Below, piece by piece: positions 22,859-33,869 of a stretch of DNA of 64,000 bases (its first letter is position 1; every line of letters begins with the position of its first letter). The notes below the pieces were generated by a model, which saw only the letters and a program-made list of their open reading frames with translations, ran no database searches and was not told the origin of the DNA. A program made the position numbers and the translations under genes. Location of the stretch: positions 21,793,186 to 21,857,185 of the forward strand of contig OY783201.1 in assembly GCA_963678675.1 (NCBI GenBank), read 5' to 3'. The DNA is from Xiphydria camelus (lineage: Eukaryota > Arthropoda > Insecta > Hymenoptera > Xiphydriidae).

Positions 22859-23967
22859 GGGTCACCTAGGGTTAATGTGACGTAAAAATACACAAATTTG
22901 ACTTTAAAATAAAAAAATATATATATTTGTTTTTAATTGAACGGTTTCAAATTTTTAGTGAAGAATTTCTGGTCAATTGCCATAACCATTGCACAGTGGG
23001 TAGGCGTGTCGCGTGTTTAAAATTTATTTTACATTATGTTTTATTTAAGTGGGTTAGGTGTCACACTATCCCTTCATTATGGGGTTACTGTGACTAAGGT
23101 TAGGGATAGTGTGACAAACAGCTATTTTTGCTATTTAAATTTCTTATTTACAACACCAATGTTTTTATTAAATGTATATTTTATTGAAAATTTTTTCTTA
23201 TTTTTACAAAACTCATTAGTAACATCTAACATTCAAAAACATCAACCTTTCCATTAAAAGTGTATCGAATTCTTTCACCATCAAGGGATAATATAAGATC
23301 CAACAATATTCCTATAATCTGAGACATTCTAATAAATGACCTGTCTTTTTCATTAACAACAAAACTATTTTTATCCGTATCAACACTTTTCAATCCTACC
23401 ACTTCTATTTCATCTTTAGTGTTATCAAAGTTTTCAATTACACACACATACTTAAAAACAGTTGTACCAGGCTTTCCGCCCATAAAAGTTACAACTATAA
23501 CAGAGCCTTGCTTAATATTTTCCTCGTTTCCGGTTTCAATGTCGCAGTTTCATCTAACAATTCCTCTTCTGTTTCGTCACTTTCTTCTAAAGATATATCT
23601 TCTATCTCCTCATCACTATCTGATTCATCTTTCTTTGACTTTTTCTTGACCGTTTTTGGACAGCTTTTCTGTTTTCCTTTAAAGGACTCAGCCTTTTTTG
23701 TCTTTAAAGAACTAATGTATGTATTCTCCTTTTGTTATTATTTCTGCGGCATCATGTGTCACACTATACCTATGTTCCACTGTCACAGAAGCCCCACAAT
23801 GTAAAAACCTGTGGGGTTACTGTGACATACCTAAAAAATAATAGTTAAAGACAGTTAGGGCGTTTAAAATAGGTTTAAATGTTTGAAATGAGTGATGCAT
23901 TACCATGCACAGAAAAATTCATAATTGTATAGGAATAATTTTGAAGAAATCCGACCCTAGGTGACCC
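22859..23967 (-). mobile_element. pogo-like transposon relic, 1109 bp
   Basis: The ends are GGGTCACCTAGGGT at 22859 and its inverse ACCCTAGGTGACCC ending at 23967, flanked by TA (22857-22858 and 23968-23969). Motifs such as GTGTCACACTAT and GGGGTTACTGTGAC recur inside both halves (23059, 23086, 23108, 23757, 23814). The minus strand keeps a transposase C-terminal part. Confidence 0.8.
23226..23720 (-). pseudogene. C-terminal part of a pogo-type transposase, frameshifted
   Basis: A Lys/Asp/Glu/Ser-rich stretch (including KKSKKDESDSDEEIEDISLE, about 23660-23590) leads into a separate frame reading from about 23520: GSVIVVTFMGGKPGTTVFKY, then an EIEVVGLKSVDTD stretch and a block rich in basic and aromatic residues, ending at 23226. 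An acidic tail followed by a small beta-rich domain ending in a phenylalanine-containing motif is a layout seen at the C-terminus of insect pogo-like transposases. The two parts are in different frames, so one frameshift near 23520 is likely. The catalytic domain is gone. The family call is by eye. Confidence 0.55.
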
Positions 23968-23969
23968 TA

Positions 23970-26900
23970 TATCTGATTTTTTCTTCCGCTTTTTCTCTGC
24001 AATTATTTACTTTCGCGTGGTAAAAACTTTCTTCTTGAAATCTACGTACATTCTATATTTCCCAAAATAGAAATAAACTCGTAATATCCCCATTATAATA
24101 CAATATCAATAGGAAACAAACACGGCAGCTGTCATGTATCGCGTCATCATCTACTAGTAATCTTATTATTTTTCAATCTCGTCATCGCTGCATGACAATT
24201 ATGATTTCAAAAAATAATTTGGATATATTTATACAAAGGGAATCTTAGCATATGTCTATACGAGTATATTAATGGCTGCTTGATCGAAGAAGCCATACCT
24301 TTACAACAGTTTTACAAAACAGAAAGGAATAACGGATCAAAAATGATTGATTTTCGCTTTAATTACAAGAAGAGAGCGAAAAAAATTGTAGTTTTTTTAA
24401 GTTCTCAAATATGGTTCCAAATTAGGCAGAAGAAAACACTAGCTGTATGTTTATGTACCCAAGGACTCTTAAAGAAGTCAATTTCCGTTGAAATGTATTT
24501 TAAACTCTAAAACAACCATCATTTCCCCTAGATTTTATATCCATTCTCATTTCCAGATAAAAAATATTTCACTTATGTATGAACCACAGTTTTTACACAG
24601 AACTCTATTTGTGAAGATTCGGCAGATGCCCATCTTGAAGTAGGTACTTCCACAGCATTTTTTTCTAGATACTATAACGGAGTGCGAAAACAACGTGTGT
24701 ACTCACTTCGTTAATCTCACTTCAATATTTTTCTCACACTTCACGTTGAATCATTTGAAAGATATAGCCGTTCAATGTACAACAGAGTAATTTACGTTGC
24801 GTGCGTCTAACTTCCCATTACCAGTCGGAACGGTTATACAAATTGCTTTTGCACTTTCGATGGCAATATCTCACGAACTGTTCAACGGACGAGCATTTCA
24901 TCTGATACTCCGAAGATACGGTACCATGAGAATATTAGGAAACTATTCATCAGCAACTGTAGAAGCAAGCATTAGGAATAAATAAATTATATTTCTAAGT
25001 TTTTAATTTTGTTCCACACTAAGATGAGAAAATGACATTTATTCTGTACGTATTAGTTGGTGATTTCATTGATCTCGTTAAAACCAAATTGTCGAGGAAC
25101 TCTCGCAATTTCTTCTTAATATTACAAAAGCTCAATATACGTCACATATGACTCACGGCATACGTCAACCCTGCAATCCAATTCATCTTAGACCCTATAT
25201 ACCATATCACTGTTGACACGGCAGCCATCACGCCTTCCATCATTTTTCCAAGGTTGGAAATATGCTACAATGCTGACACGTACCATATGGCATGACACGG
25301 GGAATGTATATTGGGTATTTATAATATTAAGAAAAGAGACCGTGAGAATTCGTTTACAATTTTATGTACCTACCTATATATGAAAGGAAAATCTTTTCAT
25401 AGCTTATAAACTATATAATATTCCTCAGTACATCGAGCAATTAATAACTATAGATTGTGCATTAAATTTAATGAGCAGATGCTAGAATATTAAAACATTA
25501 AATTGAATTTAAGGATCAAAGTTTTGAAAATAAAATGTATGGACATTTGATTGAGTTTGATAATTTTGATATATTTGCTCATTAAATTATTAACTCCTCC
25601 ACATACAGGTGCATATCTGAAAATTAGACAAAATAATTTCTGGCCACGTACTATAAATTTATGTACTCGTATTTACTGAGTAACCATTTTAATGAAAGTT
25701 TCCAGTTTGTTCTTAATCACCCTGTATGTCACCATTAAATCGATTTGGCTGACTATAGAACCAGTGGCCAGCCACTGGTATGACTACGCTATTTGTTCTT
25801 CGAAGAGCAAATATTAGCGATCACCGAAAAACGAAAAATACAGGAAATACGAACAACTTTCCATTCCTACATGGTCTACAATTTCAGAGTTATAGCAAAC
25901 CGGGAACATTATCGCTTTAGCTATTAACTTTTTCTTCGTACACATCATCTGCTTTATTATTAACTATTCCTTCCCGCACTCTACGTATGGCAATACACCA
26001 CGTAGTACCTACAGAGAAGAAAAGAGTGAATACAAGTATTATTTCCACGCTTTAAACGAGGTCGTCCGTTATAAAGTAAGCGACTCTTATTATTACTCGG
26101 TCTATGTCTATAACGGCAGAGGTCAACTCGGGGTTGCCCTCGATCTCGGGGCGGGAAGGAAAGCTTAAAAGAGGAGAAAATTGTAACGTGTCCAATTATT
26201 GGTTTTCCCGGCAGACAGCTAATGCAATTAGGCTACCGCGAATTGAATCGTCCATTAAAAAAAAAGACAACGTATAAAGAACCGATCGATGCTCAACTGG
26301 TTAATTCCATTCGGCTCCTATCTCTCTAACGCGATAAGATCCGAAGCCGCGCGCTCGCTTTCGCGAACGCTACACGAGTATCGGCTGGTCTAGACTTGTA
26401 CTATGTAGTCCCCTCCGCGCTGGAAACTTCTCGCGACGACGCAATTGAAAGGGACGAGCGTTCCGACGCTCGAGTCTCTCCGATGAAAGCTTTCAAACTC
26501 CTTCGAGTCGGATATTCGAATAGCGGTGGCGCGTGGACTTTAATCCGGCAACGTATACACGTCTAAATGTGCGCGTCCCGTTGAACTTTCTTCATGCCAG
26601 CTAAACAGCCGTCTCTGCCCTCCCGCGAGCGGGATTATGTAGGATTCATACGATGACGTATATTCGAACCCATCTCCGAACATACTCGGGCGCCGCGGGG
26701 CACGACGGGCTTTCTTCCAACTGAAAACACGTGACGCGCCTCCTCTCTTTCTCTGACGGCGTCCCTACGGCTGAATTCACTCTGCGTGCGATATGCTGTT
26801 TACACTGAACCCTAATAAAGTGAATATCTCAGTCTTAACCATATCTCAATTCCTAATTAAATCCTCAAATATCTCTGTTAATTTATCGTCGATTATTTAC

Positions 26901-27006
26901 ACGAATATCTTTATTATCCCTTGTTATTTAGATAAATATTTTTTTTAACGAGGGCATATCAATATTATACTTTTATTGATAGAACTAAATTTATACGTGG
27001 TTAGAT
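23970..27006. other. AT-rich region with one GC-richer patch
   Basis: About 3 kb without a recognisable gene. A GC- and CpG-richer patch at 26300-26780 resembles the other islands. A short hairpin (ACCAGTGGCCAGCCACTGGT) lies near 25760. I find no clear transposon ends. Confidence 0.4.
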
Positions 27007-27413
27007 ATTGGGATACTTACCTTACGGCTACGAGACTACGGACTGGGATCTGCAACAAGCGAATATAACGTAGACGATTTTATGGAAGTATAGATGATGA
27101 GCGTCATCATTGATTAGTCGTGGTGGGTAAAAGAGGTTAAGCGGAATCGACAACTACCAGTGATGAAACTCTTAAACTGTGAGATAGGTATATCTGATTC
27201 TAACGAGAACTAGAGTAAAACCTGGTAAGAATCAGACGTATCTACCTCAGTTTAGGAGTTTCATTATTACAATTGTCGATCCTACTTAAACTCTCCTACC
27301 CACCATGACTAATCAATGATTAACAACGCTTATCGTCTATATTTCCATAAAATCGTATACACTATATTTGTTATGTTGTAGGTCTCATTCCGGGTCCCAG
27401 ATGAAGTAATAAT
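27007..27413. mobile_element. palindromic foldback MITE, about 400 bp
   Basis: The two halves are inverted copies: ACGATTTTATGGAAGTATAG (27073) pairs with CTATATTTCCATAAAATCGT (27336), and the centre includes AGATAGGTATATCTGATTCT against AGAATCAGACGTATCTACCT. Similarity extends outward to about 27007 and 27413. No coding content. Confidence 0.75.
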
Positions 27414-27503
27414 TTTAGGGTGGAATGCCGGATTATCCGAAGGCTATCAGTCATTTTTGTTAGCAAAAACGGAAAACAAATGTTTTGTTCTGAAATAAAG
27501 GTA

Positions 27504-29013
27504 CAGTGGGGATCCAAGAATTTGGGCACCGTCGGGACTGCCCAAATTTCTAAACCCGCACTCGGAGGCGTGACTCATGAATAATAGGCATCTGCTCGTA
27601 TGCTTTCAGTGCACGCAGAAATCCTTGTAATAGAAGTATTGGATTTCATTACTTCTTAGTAATAAATATTGTAAAAAATGAATTCATATGTGTTCCAAGC
27701 GGCAGAGTTGGCTTACGTAAACATAAACAGTGAAGTCATAGGTGAGAGAACTGGGAGCTCTTTATACGCTTTGTCGATTGGTGACTTGGTTCATTGGGTT
27801 TATTGAAATCGAGTCTTCAGTCTCCTCTAGAGTAGAATACAGACGTCACTTCCTTTCGCGACCATTTGAATAAAGAATAGAATTAAAGTCATTTTTAAAC
27901 CACTGCGTTTTACTTTCATCTGTTCTCCCATTTCCAACAAGAAGTGTGCATGTTGCAGTGGGCCGCTTCAATTACACAGGTTTACAAAAAAAAAAAAAAA
28001 AGTCCAGACTATTTGACCGGACCATGGTATTCCGAGGTATTTTTGCGTCCTGAATCCGATCCCGAGGTCATCTGAGCCCCATCACGTCAGAAAAACGAGA
28101 TTTGCAACGAGGAGGTTGCCACTGCAGACGCACAAATTTTTGACTCATGTTCTGCATGCTGTTTCATAGGGCCGATTGTACACGAACAATCGGCTTTACA
28201 GAAGGGTCTTTATTGTTCGGATACAAGCAATGTTCCCAAGAAGTCCCCTAACATGGTGCGAAATTTCAGACGAATGGGTTGAGCAGTTCTCGAGATATGG
28301 AAGTTTTCCGTCAAGTTTCTGCGTCTTGGCAGGGAGCTTAAACTCGTGAGTTGGTAAGATTCCTTCGTCAACTTACAGCAAATTTGTGCCGTCCAATTGT
28401 GTGTTGGTTGTAATGTCTTTGAAAAGGGCAAGAGCCCGTGAAATAAATAAATAAGACAATGGGACTGCCCTGAGCAGCACCCAGAGCATGACTCCAAGGT
28501 TCTAAGGCCATTAGGGTCAGTGCTGGGTCCACTGTCAATATGTCACAGTGAACGGATCGCCGGAATTGGATGCCTTGACAGGGAGATCGTAATCCGCGAG
28601 ATACAACGATCATGGCAACATTTTATCCACTGGGGTGGTTCTGTGATAGTCCCGGTCGAGATTTAGGACTCCATTCCAATGTTTGGAAGGTATTCAAGAC
28701 CTAAACAGCTACCCTCCAACTCAACAGGTCGCTTGAGAAATTGTCCCGGGTCCAGTTCCAAAAAATGGTCATTTTAACCTCTAAATGACCTTGAAATCTC
28801 GTTTTTCCGACGTGATGGGGCTCAGATGACCTCGGGATCGGATTCAGGACGCAAAAATACCTCGGAATACCATGGTCCGGTCATATAGTCCGGACTTTTT
28901 TTTTTTTGTAAACCTGTTATTGTGTCCCTCATTTGTGAATGCCGACAGAGTAACCGGAGAAAAAGCACAAAAGTAGGGAATGCCTAAATTCTGAAAGTCT
29001 AAAGTCCCCACCG
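27504..29013. mobile_element. Tigger/pogo-like element, 1510 bp, disrupted by a second element
   Basis: The left end is CAGTGGGGATCCAAGAATTT; the inverse of the right end is CGGTGGGGACTTTAGACTTT. TA flanks both (27502-27503 and 29014-29015). The ends are diverged, so the insertion is old. Most of the interior (27977-28916) is another inverted-repeat element, which must be younger. No transposase remnant recognised. Confidence 0.65.
27977..28916. mobile_element. element with about 120-bp terminal inverted repeats, 940 bp
   Basis: Both ends start CAGGTTTAC followed by an A run, then about 95 bases of nearly identical inverted sequence (for example CCATGGTATTCCGAGGTATT at 28023 and its inverse at 28855, ACGTCAGAAAAACGAG against CTCGTTTTTCCGACGT). 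Frames inside are short and unrecognised. GCCGATTGT/ACAATCGGC near 28171-28195 forms a hairpin. I could not find a target duplication. It is a foldback-type or MITE-like element of unknown family. Confidence 0.75.
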
Positions 29014-29015
29014 TA

Positions 29016-29629
29016 TTTAGTATCAATGTACCAACTAACATTGATATCAGGGACTACACGTAGTTATTCACTTATAAATTAATATTTTATTTCATGTCTG
29101 TACTTCAAACGAGCTTTCTTTGTGAAGTATTGTCTTCTTCATGTAGTTTTGTCTATACGAAAATATCCAAATGGACCCATCCGTTGCGTCATCGCACGGC
29201 GAAACTTGAATCTTGACCAACATTTCATCCAACGTCGTACGACGGAAAGCTCAGCTTTCCGACAGGCCGCTGGCCGTCATACGACGGGTACCGGACTCAG
29301 TGTGAATCCAACATACGTTCGGAACTCCGCATAGCGAACGCGCGCGTCATTTGTTTCGGGGACAAGCAACGCGTGTAAATGGAAGGTACCGTTATTGCAT
29401 GGCTAAGCGTATACCACTTGTTTGCCTACACAGAACAACCGTTCGCAACTCGACAAAGAGGCATTGTTAAGCAGAATCCATCCAGCTAGCCGGCACTATT
29501 TACTCGGCCTAACTCGACGTTATACAAACGACAATTTAGCCGAGCAGCGAGCGTAGCTCGAATTCGTTCTTAGATCAAATACGCGCGTGACGACGCACCG
29601 CGAAGGATTCCGCATAGGCTATGCGTGAG

Positions 29630-29660
<31 letters not shown>

Positions 29661-30121
29661 TATCCATACTCGAGTTATTGTAGAACGCAGGCTCTGGTAA
29701 CGAATAAGCCGTCGACGACGAGACCCGAGCTTATCCTCCCCCTCCCTTATCTAATGTAAGTATGTATACGTAGCCGGGTGTGTATATCTCGCGATACAAC
29801 CGTCTATACATGCGCGTGCAGATGTGCGAGCGGATTCCCACATCCGTACCGTCAACGCGGCAAGCTCATAGCTCGTCCGCGTTTCTATAATAGTTCTAAG
29901 GCAATGTTTATCCGAGTTCAACGTTTGGCGAGACACTCGCCGGAATATTCTCCGCGGCACAGTCGTCGGTCGGTAATTAGTTTCCACCTTGGCTCCTCGT
30001 ACTTTGCCTCGGTAATTAGTTTCTACTTCGCTTCCTTAGAATTCGCCCGACGAGAAATCGGAGCCGGGATACGCGCGCACCGATAGTGATTCTCGCGTAT
30101 TTTTGTTCAATCGTCATACAG
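29016..30121. other. mixed CpG-rich region ahead of a candidate exon
   Basis: CpG-rich from about 29190, with a (GA)n run at 29631-29652 and a short duplication of GGTAATTAGTTTC (29972 and 30011). Arg-rich shadow frames lie on both strands. A donor-like ATGTAAGTATG sits at 29753. No supported coding exon. Confidence 0.4.
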
Positions 30122-30201
30122 CGCTAGGCGATGCAGGAGGATTGCCATTGTCGGATGTTTTTGAACATTGCAGAAGAGCGGTGCTCGACAGAATGCCAAC
30201 G
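30122..30201 (+). CDS. candidate 80-bp internal exon, unknown protein
   Basis: A pyrimidine-rich acceptor (TTTTTGTTCAATCGTCATACAG) precedes an 80-base open frame, and ACG followed by GTACGTAAT is a fair donor. The peptide, LGDAGGLPLSDVFEHCRRAV then LDRMPT, has a plausible globular composition and stands out from the AT-rich sequence on its right. The exon would start with the last two bases of a codon and end at a codon boundary. I do not recognise it. Chance cannot be excluded at this length. Confidence 0.3.
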
Positions 30202-30669
30202 GTACGTAATGTCGAGCAGTGGTATATAATGATGACTGTATATATCATTATTATTATTTTACACTGTCTTGGTAAAAAAAAAATGTATTTCCAAGAGGAT
30301 AATTCTATCATTTACAGAAATATTCAATATTTGCATAAAAAATATACGTATTTTTAAACACAATGCGCAATCTGTACGCATAATCGATATCACACGGAAG
30401 AGAAAATTTCCGAGAAAAACAATTAATCACAAAGTTAAAAGTGCATTTCGCTCTATAAGATTGTGACGTCATCGAAAAGCTAGAGAGGCGCACGTATAAC
30501 AAGCAATGAGTGCATATCACTTTCCAGCTTAAATAAGGCCGAAAATGAAAAAAGAAAAAATATGGGGTAAAAAATTGATTGTCCAAATTTCTCAAATCAG
30601 CAATAAAAACAATTAGTGGGAATACCGAATTGTGTAGTAAATACAGAGACAAGAAAGCACGTTTATTTA

Positions 30670-31190
30670 CGAGGGTAGTCCCAGAAGTACCTGACCTAAG
30701 AAAGAAAACAAACAAAATTCGGAGAAAAATATCTCTATTTCTCAACACAGTCTCCTTTTTCAGCTTGATACATTTTTCCCACCGATGTTCAATAGCTTCG
30801 ATACCCTGTTTATAGTGAGAATCGTCGAGCTCCTCAAAATAGCCATCAACTGCTGACTTCACCTCTTCATTGTAGGCAAATCTTTTACCACCGAACCATT
30901 TTTTTCAAATTTGGAAAAAGAAAATAATCCGCGGCGACTAAATCTAGCAAATAGGGTGCATGACGAATCAATTCAAACTTGAGCTTATCGATTTTGGCCA
31001 TTGCGATAACGGATGTTATCACTGAGAGCGTTCACAACTGATGGCTGCCAAACAAATACTAAACAACGTAGCGTCTTCAAACTTGAAACGTAAGCTTTAT
31101 AAGGTGGGTACTTTCTAATATAGTAATTTTTTTCAAACAACTACCGCCATCTATACGTTAGGTAAGTACTTCTGGGACTAAGTACACTCG
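30670..31190 (-). mobile_element. mariner deletion derivative, 521 bp
   Basis: The left end CGAGGGTAGTCCCAGAAGTA and the inverse of the right end, CGAGTGTACTTAGTCCCAGA, are imperfect inverted repeats flanked by TA (30668-30669 and 31191-31192). A transposase C-terminal part lies on the minus strand. The family differs from the mariners at 12357 and 12988. Confidence 0.8.
30745..30990 (-). pseudogene. mariner transposase C-terminal fragment
   Basis: Reading leftward: a DYFLFPNLKK motif (about 30935-30905), which follows the third catalytic aspartate in mariner transposases, then in a shifted frame KSAVDGYFEELDDSHYKQGI and EHRWEKCIKLK (30860-30770), the conserved C-terminal helix. The DLAPCD-type motif holding the last aspartate is altered. 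The first two aspartates and the DNA-binding domain are deleted. Dead copy. Confidence 0.8.
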
Positions 31191-31192
31191 TA

Positions 31193-32853
31193 AAATATTT
31201 AGAAACAGAAGAAGGGCAGTAAATAACTGCTTGGAAGATCTGTTATTCCTGTTATGGTAATATTCAAACTTTTATATTTTCTTTGCATGAGAAACTGCAT
31301 TTTCGTCATTACAGACAACCTCCCAATAGTTCACATCATTGGATCTAACCACTTCCTAATAGTCCTTTCCCCTTCTGAACACTTCTGCTGACTTTACGTT
31401 AATTTCGCTTGATTACCGAATTAGCGTTACTGCGCATATGTGGTTATGGTATTGCGCGCAAACAGATTGAAGATACGACAATTTTATTCAATTACATTCA
31501 AAATTATGTCTATGTATATGTTACAAATAATAATCCTGCAGGGATACCTCCCCTGTTTGGCTTCCTCAGGGGTGCAGAGCGTTAATACAAAGTTGAAAAT
31601 CAATCGCGGCATTTTGATTCATTTATAAAAAATGCAATCTTAATAATTAAAATAACGATAAGTAAGATTGAAAGACGAGAACGAAGGTGCTTAAAGGTTT
31701 ACTGAAGAGAATGATTAAAGCCTCGGTGTCATATTTCTTATTGTTATGAAAAGTTGCACAAGGGAAATTGAAGCAATTCAAATTATTCAGTTTAATTTTA
31801 TTTGGTTTAATTTTCAAAAAGTACAGTAGAAAGAAGATATACCAAATGATTTAAAATATATCTACGCTACGGTAAAATGACTAATTTTCTGGGACCTTAT
31901 TAACCTTGAAAACTACCCAGATAGGCTTGTGTGATCATTACGACGTTCATACAAACTACAATTTTTGATTGTTCTAAAGTTTACGTTCATTTTGCCGCAT
32001 GAACTTGAAAAAATAACTAATCTTAAATAAAATGTTAAATTTACATTTTAATGTGATTTAAATTAATCGCTGTATTTATTGTAGAAACATAATATATTTA
32101 CAAAAAATTGTGCTTCTATCGAACACATGTTTAGCATTTCATTTGTGATATTTTGAAATCATTCAATGTCACATATATACTTCTTTAATAATTACTCATA
32201 AAGCGCATAACTTTAATGCATTTGATGAACTAATATTATCGAATGTTGCTGTACAATTTACTTACACTTGTCTGTTTGGGTGGGCAAAAGAAGAAAAAAA
32301 CAGATGACTAATCTGCTCGCGCACGAATAGCTGAACGTTATCCCTATAACACTTCTGGACATGCATGGCTACATACAATGTACCTTCAACTGCCTTGTCG
32401 AACTAGGTAATGTATCATACCGTAGCGTACGAGTATGTTCCTGCACTATTCTAAAGATGTAATTTAAATAAACTTATTTTCAATATCCTAGTATCCCCAC
32501 TTAAAAAATTGTCAATTTTAACCGAATGCTTACGGCTACACTGTAACTTAAAAACATTAATCATTTGACACAAGAGAAGTGCGTTACTTAAGTAGGATCA
32601 ATACATGATAATTATCATCAAGAATTAAAAATAACTTTCAAAATACATCACTTTTTGATATCATCATTAGATTATTTTAACCAGCATTACAAATAGTAAG
32701 TAACTGAAAAATTTGTCGTTTTTATATAATTCTTACGTAACTTCGTTTATTATTATTCATTCAATAACGATAAGGATGCAGAAAAGCCTTCTCGGTTTTT
32801 CACATCGACGATCAGAGTTGTTAAGAGGAAATCGAACAGTAAGGTGTCCCTTG
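31193..32853. other. AT-rich region, one solo MITE end
   Basis: At 31312, just after a TA, CAGACAACCTCCCAATAG closely matches the ends of the MITE at 17368-17611. The interior that follows is partly similar (CCTAATAGTCC, then a GCGCAT-rich patch), but no right end was found. The remainder is AT-rich without a gene. Confidence 0.45.
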
Positions 32854-32855
32854 TA

Positions 32856-33424
32856 CTAGGCGTGTCCGTAAAATAAGGTCTCCAATTTTTTTTCACATAG
32901 AAAACATGTTTATTGGCAATGAATGAGTGGCGTTGGTGGAAAGGCTGGACTTTCAGCTATTTTTCGACGTAATCACCGTTGCGATCGATACACTTCTGCA
33001 TGCGCTGTGGCATTTTTCGTATACCCTTGTCATAGAACTCTCCCGCCACGTTGGGCAGTTAGCGCTGACAGTTCTATGACGAGGGTGTACGAAAAATGCC
33101 ACAGCGCATGCAAAAGTGTATCGATCGCAACGGTAATTACGTCGAAAAATAGCTGAAAGTCAAGCCTTTCCACCGATGTAACATTCATTGCGAATAAACG
33201 TGTTTTCTATGTAACAAAAAAGCGCCCAACGTGGCAAGAGATTCTATGACAAGGGTATACGAAAAATGCCACAGCGCATGCAAAAGTGTATCGATCGCAA
33301 CGGTGATTACGTCGAAAAATAACTGAAAGTCCAGCCTTTCCACCGATGTAACATTCATTGAAAATAAACGTGTTTTCTATGTGAAAAAAAAAAATTGGAG
33401 ACCTTATTTTACGGACACGCCTCG
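32856..33424 (+). mobile_element. rearranged mariner-like element, 569 bp
   Basis: The ends read CTAGGCGTGTCCGTAAAATA on the left and the inverse of CGAGGCGTGTCCGTAAAATA on the right, with TA flanks (32854-32855 and 33425-33426). The interior consists of three copies of one roughly 130-base segment: inverted at about 32905-33040, then direct at about 33060-33195 and 33230-33370. On the plus strand the segment reads MQKCIDRNGDYVEK before a stop, resembling the last residues of mariner-type transposases. No N-terminal or catalytic part remains. Confidence 0.75.
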
Positions 33425-33548
33425 TATGCTTAGTGGTTTGTATTATACGATGATTGTAACTGTGACCGGAGAATTTCGTATCGTATCGACGCACGGTGGT
33501 CAGTTTCCTTGAATTAGGGGAGGAAAACATTCTTAATGGCTTATTCAA

Positions 33549-33858
33549 CTTAAACCAAATTCGGTATAGGGGGTTTTTCGGGTCGCTGATCACGAATCTG
33601 AAGTCAGATTTCAAAAATTCAAGATGGCGGATCCAATATGGCGAACGAGATTTTCGAAAATTTTGAATTTTTACAAATATAACTTCATATTCGTAATCAG
33701 CGACCGAAGAAGCCCCCTGTACCAAATTTGGCACGAATCCGTCAATTTTCGAAAATCTCGTTCGCCATATTGGATCCGGCATCTTGAATTTTTTAAATCC
33801 GACCTCAGATTCGTGATAAGCGACCCAAAAAAACCTCCCATACCGAATTTGGTTTAAG
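33549..33858. repeat. 310-bp palindromic repeat
   Basis: CTTAAACCAAATTCGGTATA at 33549 pairs with its inverse ending 33858. Inner arms pair AAGATGGCGGATCCAATATG with CATATTGGATCCGGCATCTT, and GCGAACGAGATTTTCGAAAA with its inverse at 33746. Weaker pairing extends outward to about 33525 and 33885. It also contains ordered direct similarity (GATTTTCGAAAATTTTGAAT). It is probably a foldback MITE. The long minus-strand frame across it comes from this symmetry and is not a gene. Confidence 0.75.
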
Positions 33859-33869
33859 TCTATTAACTG

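Noticed and set aside
27022..27050. 29-base minus-strand microexon between a good acceptor and donor
   Set aside because: It lies within the arm of a palindromic repeat (27007-27413), so the signals are better explained as repeat sequence unless transcripts show otherwise.
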